A stretch of DNA of 12,802 nucleotides from an uncultured Chromatiaceae bacterium (lineage in GTDB: Bacteria > Pseudomonadota > Gammaproteobacteria > Enterobacterales > Alteromonadaceae), in the NCBI GenBank assembly GCA_946482325.1, contig CAMLRA010000119.1:1-12802 (forward strand). Reading direction: 5' to 3'. A program made the position numbers and the translations under genes. The notes below the pieces were generated by a model. The model had not been told where the DNA came from and searched no databases. It saw nothing but the letters and a program-made list of their open reading frames with translations. Below are positions 6,539-12,802 of this stretch, one piece after another. Each line of letters opens with the position of its first letter. Positions within the stretch are counted from its first letter, which is position 1.

Positions 6539-7921
6539 TCACTCCAAAAAATCCCTGCGGGTCAGCTGATACTTAGCCATTTTGTCGTACAGGGTTTTGC
6601 GGGCGAGGCCGAGTTCCTGCATTACGTCTTTGATAGAGCCGTGGTGCTGATTCAGCGCCTCTTCAATCAGACTTTTTTCGTAAGCTTCGACCCGTTGTTG
6701 CAGCGACATCAGGCTGCTGATGCCGTCGTTCGGTGTGTCGGTTTTGCCGAAGCAAACGGCGGGGCCAAGCAGCACATATCGTTCCGCCATATTGCGCAGT
6801 TCGCGTACGTTGCCGGGCCAGTCGTGTTGTTGCAGTTGCTGCACCTGGGACGGTGTCAGTGGCAGATATTCTTTATGAAACCGCGCGGCTGCGACCAAAG
6901 CGAAATGGCTGAACAGCAGCATCAGGTCGTCACGCCGCTCGCGTAATGGTGGCAGGCTGACTTCGACCAGACTTAAGCGGTAATACAAATCGGCACGAAA
7001 AGCGCCGCTGGCGGCCAGTTGTTTTAAGTCGGTTTTGGTGGCGGCGATGATACGAAGATCCAGTGCCACCGGCTGATTCGAGCCCAACCGGGTGACCCGG
7101 CGCTCTTCCAGTACCCGTAATAATTTCACCTGCAGCGACAGCGGCGTGCTTTCGATTTCATCGAGAAACAAGGTGCCGCCGTTGGCGAATTCAAACTTGC
7201 CGGCGCGTTTTTTCTCGGCGCCGGTATAAGCACCGGCGTCGGTGCCAAATAACTCGCTTTCAATCAGTTGCTCCGGAATGGCGCCGCAGTTGATGGCGAC
7301 AAAGTTATGTTCGCGCCGGCTGCTTTGTTCGTGCAGGTAACGCGCAACCAGCTCTTTGCCGCAGCCGGTTTCACCAAAAATCAGCACGTCGGCCGGTGCG
7401 TCCAGCACGGCATCAAGCACGCTGCGCAGCTGCAGCATCGCCGGGCTTTGACCCAGAATACGCATACCGGGCTGCTGCGCACGGGCCACCGAAGCTTTTA
7501 AGGCGCGGTTTTCCAGCACCAGCGCCCGCTTTTCCAAAGCGCGCTGTGCCACTTCCAATAAATGACTGTTATCAAAAGGTTTTTCCAGGAAATCATAAGC
7601 GCCTTGCTGCAGCGCTTTGACCGCGAGCGACACAGCACCATAACCGGTCAGTACCACCACCGGAATTTCGGCATCGATGGCGTGAATGGCCTGTAGCAAA
7701 TCCAGTCCGTGCATCGCCGGCATATGGATGTCGGTAATGACGATTCCGGCAAAATCCGCCGTTAATTGTTTTAACAGCGCGCCCGGGTTGGCCGTGGTAC
7801 TGCACTGCAGCCCCTCAAGGCGAAACAGTTGCTCGACGACGGTACGGATCTCGGCTTCGTCATCGATAAACAAAATTTGCGGCATAGATTCAGTGGCGGT
7901 GTGAGTAGCAGGCAGCGGCAT
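6539..7921 (-). CDS. dctD: DctD-like sigma-54-dependent response regulator (NtrC family)
   Basis: This 460-residue regulator has three domains. The receiver (about residues 14-130) has acidic Asp20/Asp21, phospho-acceptor Asp64 (VITDIHMPAM), Thr92 and Lys114 (EKPF). The AAA+ domain (about 155-385) has Walker A GETGCGKE (183-190), a sigma-54-contacting loop GAYTGA (230-235), Walker B GGTLFLDEIE (248-257), arginine-finger region FRADLYYRL and sensor II RERRDD. A Fis-type helix-turn-helix closes it (about 427-453). GAYTGA differs from the common GAFTGA by Phe to Tyr, a conservative change. Its ATG overlaps the dctB stop by one base (TGATG), with GGAAG upstream; a second Met at residue 13 is a possible start. 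It likely activates dctA. The name rests on the adjacent dctB and dctA. Confidence 0.88.
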   Translation of the reverse strand: MPLPATHTATESMPQILFIDDEAEIRTVVEQLFRLEGLQCSTTANPGALLKQLTADFAGIVITDIHMPAMHGLDLLQAIHAIDAEIPVVVLTGYGAVSLAVKALQQGAYDFLEKPFDNSHLLEVAQRALEKRALVLENRALKASVARAQQPGMRILGQSPAMLQLRSVLDAVLDAPADVLIFGETGCGKELVARYLHEQSSRREHNFVAINCGAIPEQLIESELFGTDAGAYTGAEKKRAGKFEFANGGTLFLDEIESTPLSLQVKLLRVLEERRVTRLGSNQPVALDLRIIAATKTDLKQLAASGAFRADLYYRLSLVEVSLPPLRERRDDLMLLFSHFALVAAARFHKEYLPLTPSQVQQLQQHDWPGNVRELRNMAERYVLLGPAVCFGKTDTPNDGISSLMSLQQRVEAYEKSLIEEALNQHHGSIKDVMQELGLARKTLYDKMAKYQLTRRDFLE

Positions 7922-9723
7922 CAGCAGGCTTCCATCGGTAACAGCGGCAGGGTGACGCAGAACTCGGCGCCGCCTTGCGGGTGATTGCGCACTTCCAGTT
8001 TGCCGGCAAAGGACTGAATAATACGCTGCGAAATCGACAGGCCAAGCCCTAAGCCGTCGCGTTGTTTGGTGGTGAAAAAGGCTTCAAAAATCCGTTCCAG
8101 ATGATGCGGTTCAATGCCGGGCCCTTGATCTTTTAGCAGAATTTGCACCTGTCCGGCCGTGGTCTTGACTGCCACGGCCATTGCGGCGTCGGTTTGTTGT
8201 TGCATCGCCTGTAGCGCATTGGTCAGCAGATTAACCAGCACCTGCTCGAGCTGAATAGGGTCGCCCAGCACCTGCGGCGCTACTTCGGGTAACTGCAGCC
8301 GCACTTTCACACCCTGGCGCTGACATTGGTGATGCACCAGCCCGACCGCATCCAGCACCAGTTTATTGACATCCACCGGCTGGTTTTTACCGGCGCTTTT
8401 GCGGCTGAAATCTTTGAACTGCGCGACGATATTACTCAGCCTGGCAATCAGTTGCTGCATCGCCTGCAGGTTTTGCTGCGCTTCGCTGTACATGGCCTTA
8501 TCGAGCATTTTGGCGGTGGTTTGGCTGTAGCTCGACAGCGCCGTCAGCGGTTGATTCAGCTCGTGGTTCAATGACGCCGACAAACTGCCGATGGTGGCGA
8601 GTTTCGCCGCCTGTACCAATTCCTGTTCCGTGTGCGCCAGCGCGGTTTCGGTTTGTTCACGCTGCTGAATTTGCGCCACCAGTTGCTGATTGCTGGCGGC
8701 AAGGTCAGCAGTGCGGGCAATGACACGTTGTTCCAGTTGCCGGGCATGCAATTCCAGCTGCGCTGTGCGTTTTTGCCGCTCGCGTTGCAGACGCCAGCCA
8801 AGCAGCAAAATTACAAACAGCAGCGTAGTCAAAAGTAAGGCGGCACTGAGCTGCTGATAGGCGTCTGTGGCCGGTGTCAGCACTGTCAGTTGCCAGCCAA
8901 ATTCGCTGAGTTGTTGTGACTGCGCCAGATAGTTCTGCCGGTTCGTGCCAAGCGGCATCTGCCACAGCTGTTGCCAGGGTGTCAGCAGCGCGCGGCGTTC
9001 GGTCTGGCCAAGCGGTGTGATGGCTTTGGTCAGATAACGCGGCTGTTCGGCCGCGCTTAGCGCTGCGTTATCGAGTTTGGTCAGCCGCCAGGCTGGCACA
9101 TCGGAGAGGAAAATTTCATTGCTCTGGCCTGTAACAATAAAGTGGCTGCCTTTGAGGCCGGCGATTTGTTGTTGCTGCAGTTCCAGCGGTTCTAAGTCGA
9201 CCTTTGCCACCAGCACCGCGCGCACCGGGCTGGCCGGAGCCGTGGCATCCTGCCTGAGCGGCGCACTGTAATAGACGCCACGCATACCGCTGGTATGGCC
9301 CAGCGCATAATAAAACCCGCTGTTGCCGGCCAGCGCCGCTTGTACATAAGGCCGAAAGCCAAAATCGCGGCCAACATAAGAAGTTGTGTCTTGACTGTTG
9401 CTGCTCGCCAGCACGAGGCCATCATTGCCGACCAGATATAAATCAGCCACACCAGCACTTTGCTGCAATTCGGCCAGATATTGATTCAGCGCTGCGATAT
9501 CAGACTGTGCCAGCCATTGCTGCAGCAGCGGGCTCTGGCCGAGCTTTGCCGGCAATGTGGCGTGGCGGCCGATGCTATAACGCAAAAATGCCGCCAGATT
9601 ATTGCTCTGACTGGCCGCCTGAGCGCGCAAATCCTGATAAATCCAATGCTGGCAGGCCGCGGCGGTCAGCATTAACAGCAGCAGATAACACAACAGCAGT
9701 GCCGGGCGGGGCAGTCGGAGCAC
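7921..9723 (-). CDS. dctB: DctB-like sensor histidine kinase
   Basis: This 600-residue kinase has a membrane helix at about 8-24, a large periplasmic sensor region (25-290) of double-Cache/PAS type, a second helix at about 294-310, a coiled-coil linker (about 312-375), a HisKA domain with phospho-acceptor His387 (SLSASLNHELNQPL), and an HATPase with the N box (VNLLTNALQAM, 497-507), DQGPGI (532-537) and GLGLGLSI (557-564). The periplasmic motif GRDFGFRPYVQAALAG (118-133) is typical of DctB-type C4-dicarboxylate sensors. It starts with GTG at 9723, eight bases after the AGGA ribosome site. It would autophosphorylate in response to periplasmic dicarboxylates and pass phosphate to the next gene's product. 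The ligand is inferred from the motif and the dctA neighbour. Confidence 0.88.
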   Translation of the reverse strand: MLRLPRPALLLCYLLLLMLTAAACQHWIYQDLRAQAASQSNNLAAFLRYSIGRHATLPAKLGQSPLLQQWLAQSDIAALNQYLAELQQSAGVADLYLVGNDGLVLASSNSQDTTSYVGRDFGFRPYVQAALAGNSGFYYALGHTSGMRGVYYSAPLRQDATAPASPVRAVLVAKVDLEPLELQQQQIAGLKGSHFIVTGQSNEIFLSDVPAWRLTKLDNAALSAAEQPRYLTKAITPLGQTERRALLTPWQQLWQMPLGTNRQNYLAQSQQLSEFGWQLTVLTPATDAYQQLSAALLLTTLLFVILLLGWRLQRERQKRTAQLELHARQLEQRVIARTADLAASNQQLVAQIQQREQTETALAHTEQELVQAAKLATIGSLSASLNHELNQPLTALSSYSQTTAKMLDKAMYSEAQQNLQAMQQLIARLSNIVAQFKDFSRKSAGKNQPVDVNKLVLDAVGLVHHQCQRQGVKVRLQLPEVAPQVLGDPIQLEQVLVNLLTNALQAMQQQTDAAMAVAVKTTAGQVQILLKDQGPGIEPHHLERIFEAFFTTKQRDGLGLGLSISQRIIQSFAGKLEVRNHPQGGAEFCVTLPLLPMEAC

Positions 9724-9731
9724 AATCAGTT

Positions 9732-9749
9732 CCTGAAGTTAGCATCAGG
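9732..9749 (-). promoter_or_regulatory. Small hairpin over the dctB ribosome-binding site
   Basis: CCTGA (9732-9736) and TCAGG (9745-9749) form a 5-bp stem with an 8-base loop. On the transcript, one arm includes part of the AGGA ribosome site of the GTG start at 9723. The stem is short, so any effect on translation is uncertain. Confidence 0.25.
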
Positions 9750-9789
9750 CGTCAGTGTAAGGGCTGCTGGCGCTGGCGGCAATTCCACG

Positions 9790-10611
9790 TCAGACACCCC
9801 AACGGCGTAAGGCCTGTAAAAACACCGGGTCACGGCGTAGCTGTGGGATCACCTGATTGATCTGCGGCATCAATTGCTGATTTTCCGGGGCATTACCACA
9901 GCCAATCACACCAGACGGTTGCTCGGTCTGGTTTTCTGTCAGCGGCAATAACGTCAGTTCTTCGCCGCCAAGCTCACGATAGTATTGATAAACAAAAGGA
10001 TATTCGAGTGTGTAGTCGAGGCGGTTATGCGCCACCATATTCAGCATCGCGATAGTTTCGTTATCTCCGGTACGCTGCAGCACCTGCTGTGGATGCTGTT
10101 GCTGATGTGCTTCAATCAAAGGTTGCAAAATGCCGTATTTACGGCCAGCCGGATAACCAAAACGCAGGTTTGGGACTCTGAGTAGATTGGCAAAAGCCGG
10201 TTGTGGACCAAATTGCCGGCGCAATTGGCTAGCCAGCGCAGGCCGGGTCATCACCTGATGCGGCCGGTATTGATGAGTGCTGTCCGAGTAAATCACGCCG
10301 CTGAGTGGTTGTTTGGGTTGCAGCATGCAGGCAAAACACAGCTGATGCTGGTGCTGCAGTTCCCGGGTCACCCGCAGTTGCGGCATTTGATTCAACTTGC
10401 CTTCAACACCGGGCAGCAGCAGATGCAGCCGTTCAATCAACACATCACAAATGCCCTGGCCACGCAAAGGACCATCGACGATATGAAAAGGCGGGGCATG
10501 ATTCACTGCCCAGTGTAATTTTGTGGCGGCGCGTGCTTGTGGCAACACAGCACTGAGTAGTCCGCTGATGAGACAAATAGTGCTGATTTGGTATAGGCGG
10601 CGGAAGTCCAT
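9790..10611 (-). CDS. Periplasmic substrate-binding-protein-like protein (TIGR02285-type)
   Basis: This 273-residue protein has a signal peptide (hydrophobic core TICLISGLLSAVL, cut near ARA at 28), then a bacterial extracellular solute-binding fold: KLHWAVNHAPPFHIVDGPLRG (31-51), GQGICDVLIERLHLLLPGV, a central YSDSTHQYRPHQVMTRP, the second lobe FGYPAGRKYG (151-160), and LDYTLEYPFVYQYYREL (198-214). It resembles the TIGR02285 group of predicted periplasmic proteins, which are usually not next to ABC permeases, and none is present here. I chose the ATG at 10611 because AGGT lies five bases upstream and it gives a normal signal peptide; an ATG at 10644 would add 11 polar residues. It lies 66 bases before dctB on the same strand, so it may be co-transcribed and help sensing. 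Ligand unknown. Confidence 0.72.
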   Translation of the reverse strand: MDFRRLYQISTICLISGLLSAVLPQARAATKLHWAVNHAPPFHIVDGPLRGQGICDVLIERLHLLLPGVEGKLNQMPQLRVTRELQHQHQLCFACMLQPKQPLSGVIYSDSTHQYRPHQVMTRPALASQLRRQFGPQPAFANLLRVPNLRFGYPAGRKYGILQPLIEAHQQQHPQQVLQRTGDNETIAMLNMVAHNRLDYTLEYPFVYQYYRELGGEELTLLPLTENQTEQPSGVIGCGNAPENQQLMPQINQVIPQLRRDPVFLQALRRWGV

Positions 10612-10647
10612 TTTCGACCTGTGTTGTTGTACCGGGATGAGCAAAAC

Positions 10648-10659
10648 TTAATCGATTAA
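10648..10659. promoter_or_regulatory. 12-bp palindrome in front of the binding-protein gene
   Basis: TTAATCGATTAA is a perfect palindrome 37 bases upstream of the ATG at 10611, in the divergent intergenic region. It may be an operator or part of the promoter; I see no clear -35/-10 pair. Confidence 0.3.
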
Positions 10660-10745
10660 TTGTGCATTCGCCAGCCGGAAAGCGACTTTTTTCTACGACT
10701 GCAACGGGCGGCAACTAACGACATTTTAGGGCGACTGAACGGAAA

Positions 10746-10755
10746 TGACCGGTCA
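10746..10755. promoter_or_regulatory. 10-bp palindrome in the divergent intergenic region
   Basis: TGACCGGTCA is a perfect palindrome midway between the divergent binding-protein and receptor genes. A palindrome of this length is not rare by chance, so an operator role is only a possibility. Confidence 0.2.
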
Positions 10756-10788
10756 AAGACTTCCCGTGACTAAATGCTTTAAGTTATT

Positions 10789-10805
10789 ATGTGATAACAT
10801 CACAT
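10789..10805. promoter_or_regulatory. 17-bp operator-like palindrome upstream of the TonB-dependent receptor
   Basis: ATGTGATAACATCACAT is a perfect inverted repeat (ATGTGAT / ATCACAT around AAC), 14 bases before the receptor ATG. Just to its left TATTAT (10785-10790) could be a -10 element that it overlaps. It is a poor match to the Fur box, and its half-site spacing (TGTGA-N5-TCACA) is one base short of a CRP site, so the cognate regulator is unknown. Confidence 0.5.
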
Positions 10806-10819
10806 TTATTGAGGTTGAT

Positions 10820-12802
10820 ATGTCATTTCTTGCGCGTCACTCTGCTATAAAGGCAATTCCCCATCGATTGTTTCCGCTGTCTGTGCTGGCTCTCCTCTGT
10901 GCGGCACCGGCGGGTGCTGCCGATCCGCAACATCTGGAACATATCGAAGTGCGTCATCACCAGAGTTATCGCGGTCAGGTGCCGGTGGAAAAATTGCCGC
11001 AAGCGGTGTCGGTGCTGGGGCAAGCTGATTTTGCCGACTGGTCGATGAGTCGTTTTCAGGATGTGTTGGATTTATCCAGTGGCATTGCCCGGCAGAACAA
11101 TGGCGGCGGTTTGTGGGACAGTTTTTCGCTGCGGGGTTTTCCCGGCAACGAAAACATGCCTTCCGGGTATCTGATTAACGGCTTTAATGGCGGCCGCGGT
11201 TTTAGTGGTCACCGCGATGTATCCAATATCGAAATGGTCGAAATTTTAAAAGGCCCGGGTTCGGCGTTGTATGGCCGCTCTGAACCCGGCGGCACTATCA
11301 ATATCATCACGCGCAAACCAAATCAGACCAACGGTGGTTATCTCAAAGCCAGCGCAGCCACTGAGCAGCAATACCGGCTGGAAGGTGACTACAACTACGC
11401 CCATAGCGACAGCCTGATGCTGCGGGTCAATGGTGCGGTGCAGGACTATGGCAGTTTTCGCGACGAAGTCAGCAGTGAAAAACAAGTGCTGACGCCTTCG
11501 GTATTGTGGCAGCCCGATACTGACAGTTCGGTGCTGTACGAGGTCGAGGTGCTGCGACAGGACCAGCTGTTTGACCGCGGTATTGTCGTGCTCAACAACA
11601 ATTTTGATACGGTGCCGCACAGCCGCTATTTAGGCGAACCTGATGATAAACCAACAGAAATTGATGCCGCTGGCCATCAGCTCAGTTTCGAGCGTGACTT
11701 GGCCAACAGCTGGCACCTGAACCTGGGCGCCGGTTACCGCGATTCCAGTCTGCAGGGGTTTTCTTCTGATGCGGAACTGGCGAAAGCGCGTCAGGGCGTG
11801 ACGGCTGATGGCAAAACGCTGACGCGCCAGCGCCGTTACCGCGATTATGATTCCAAAGACAGCACCGCCCGCGCGGAACTGAGCGGCAGCCCGCAGCTGT
11901 TCGGCATCACCCATCAGCTGTTGTTCGGCACTGACGCCTACGATTATGAACTCTACACACTGCTGGGGCGTTATCGGGGGCCAAAAGGCAGCTATGCCAT
12001 TGATATTCAGGCGCCTTTGTATGGGGTTGCCAAAGCCGGCACTATCACCACTTTGTATGAAAACGTCGAATCGCAGCAAGCAGTCGGTGTCTACCTGCAG
12101 GATTTGCTGCAGCTGAGCCCACAATGGCAGTTGTTGCTGGGGGTACGCTACGACAGCTACCAGCAGCGCATACAAGAGCTGGTGAAAAACACCGTCGCCC
12201 GTACCGAAGACCAGCAAGTCAGCCCGCGTGTTGGCCTGAATTATTTGCTGAATGACCGGGTGACGCTGTACGCCAATTACGCCGAAGGCTTTTTGCCATT
12301 GTCAGGCACTGATTACGCAGGTAAGGCGTTTGAGCCTGAACTCAGCGAATCGGTGGAAGTGGGCATGAAGCTGGCGCTGGCTTCCTGGCAGGCCAGGCTG
12401 TCGCTGTTTGATGCGGAGAAATCCAATATTCTGGTGTCCGATCCGGTCAACGTCGGCTTCTCGGCCACGCTCGGTGCGGCGCAAAGCCGTGGCGTCGAAC
12501 TGGAACTGGCGGGCCCGCTTGCGGCCAACACTGATCTGTCGTTGTCTTACAGCTGGCTTGACAGCGAAACGCTCAAAGACAGTATCAACATTGATTGGGG
12601 CGTGCTGATCCCCAAAGGCAGTGCTTTGGTCAATGTTCCGCGTCATACGCTCAGCGCGCAGCTGCGTCAGCAGTTGGCCATTGCCGGCCACGACAGCCAG
12701 TTGGGTCTGCGGCTGCGCTATCAGAGTAAAAGATTAGGTGACGCGGTGACGCCGTCTTATTTGCTGCCGTCGCACACACTGTGGAGCCTGTTTGCCAGCA
12801 CG
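10820..12802 (+). CDS. TonB-dependent siderophore-type receptor, truncated by the window end
   Basis: The frame is open from the ATG at 10820 to the last base, giving 661 residues with no stop. The start follows GAGGT with five bases of spacing. It has a signal peptide (cut near AGAA, about residue 34), a TonB-box-like HIEVRHH at about 41-47, and a plug domain at about 55-168: KLPQAVSVL, DVLDLSSGIARQNNGG, SFSLRGFPGN, VEILKGPGSALYGRSEPGG, INIITRKP. The barrel strands follow (for example SPRVGLNYLLNDRVTLYANYAEGF and FEPELSESVEVGMK). The plug wording matches siderophore receptors (FhuA/FpvA-like group). It would import an iron chelate or related ligand across the outer membrane using TonB energy. 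The ligand is unknown, and perhaps 30-60 C-terminal residues lie beyond the window. Regulation may be through the palindrome just upstream. Confidence 0.92.
   Translation, partial: MSFLARHSAIKAIPHRLFPLSVLALLCAAPAGAADPQHLEHIEVRHHQSYRGQVPVEKLPQAVSVLGQADFADWSMSRFQDVLDLSSGIARQNNGGGLWDSFSLRGFPGNENMPSGYLINGFNGGRGFSGHRDVSNIEMVEILKGPGSALYGRSEPGGTINIITRKPNQTNGGYLKASAATEQQYRLEGDYNYAHSDSLMLRVNGAVQDYGSFRDEVSSEKQVLTPSVLWQPDTDSSVLYEVEVLRQDQLFDRGIVVLNNNFDTVPHSRYLGEPDDKPTEIDAAGHQLSFERDLANSWHLNLGAGYRDSSLQGFSSDAELAKARQGVTADGKTLTRQRRYRDYDSKDSTARAELSGSPQLFGITHQLLFGTDAYDYELYTLLGRYRGPKGSYAIDIQAPLYGVAKAGTITTLYENVESQQAVGVYLQDLLQLSPQWQLLLGVRYDSYQQRIQELVKNTVARTEDQQVSPRVGLNYLLNDRVTLYANYAEGFLPLSGTDYAGKAFEPELSESVEVGMKLALASWQARLSLFDAEKSNILVSDPVNVGFSATLGAAQSRGVELELAGPLAANTDLSLSYSWLDSETLKDSINIDWGVLIPKGSALVNVPRHTLSAQLRQQLAIAGHDSQLGLRLRYQSKRLGDAVTPSYLLPSHTLWSLFAST

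Noticed and set aside
6117..6542. 141-codon minus-strand frame as a gene
   Set aside because: It lies almost entirely within the foldback element, ends in its terminal repeat, has no recognisable domain, and includes translated stem sequence. It is treated as part of the repeat.
10789..10805. CRP or Fur site
   Set aside because: The TGTGA and TCACA halves are separated by five bases rather than six, and only about a third of positions match the Fur consensus.
11630..12217. 195-codon open frame on the minus strand
   Set aside because: It is antisense to the TonB-dependent receptor, whose plus-strand frame runs uninterrupted from 10820 to the window end with clear plug and barrel motifs. The same applies to the minus frames at 11246-11620 and 12302-12691.
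1..12802. CRISPR array, tRNA, rRNA or phage integration site
   Set aside because: No regularly spaced direct repeats, no tRNA-like cloverleaf, and no integrase or attachment-site duplication were seen.

Overview
The window looks like chromosomal DNA of a Gram-negative gammaproteobacterium, probably an Alteromonadales/Rheinheimera-like aquatic heterotroph. The evidence is three outer-membrane lipoproteins, a general porin, a TonB-dependent receptor, a DctA carrier with a sigma-54-type DctB/DctD pair, and roughly 50% GC. The genus is an inference from gene style, not something the sequence proves. No plasmid, phage, CRISPR, rRNA or tRNA signal was seen.

Layout. Positions 1-111 (+) are the tail of an unidentified gene. 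A small two-helix membrane protein (181-615, +) precedes an S41-family peptidase (668-1693, +); a long hairpin between them buries the peptidase's ribosome-binding site. A bidirectional terminator separates this from a leftward operon of three lipoproteins, CsgG/HfaB-like (3464-2793), DUF4810-like (2781-2425) and DUF799/GNA1162-like (2428-1760). Next comes a leftward transport operon: dctA (5911-4595) overlapping by 8 bases with an outer-membrane porin (4602-3640). A convincing sigma-54 -24/-12 promoter (5963-5977) and a perfect inverted repeat about 107 bp upstream of the inferred start site (6051-6066) lie in front of dctA. A MITE-like foldback element of about 370 bp (6120-6493) separates dctA from its likely regulators dctD (7921-6539) and dctB (9723-7921), which overlap by one base. 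A periplasmic binding-protein-like gene (10611-9790) precedes dctB on the same strand. A divergent TonB-dependent siderophore-type receptor (10820 to the window end, +) runs off the edge.

How the genes fit together. DctB would sense C4-dicarboxylates in the periplasm and phosphorylate DctD. DctD would bind the enhancer-like repeat and activate the sigma-54 promoter of dctA-porin. The operon would then supply both the outer-membrane entry and the inner-membrane symporter for succinate, fumarate and malate. The periplasmic binding protein may assist sensing, but this is speculative. The lipoprotein trio, the S41 peptidase pair and the receptor appear functionally separate.

The most interesting non-coding features are the RBS-burying hairpin at 619-662, the sigma-54 promoter with its enhancer-like palindrome, the nested foldback element at 6120-6493, and a 17-bp palindrome in front of the TonB-dependent receptor that does not resemble a Fur box.
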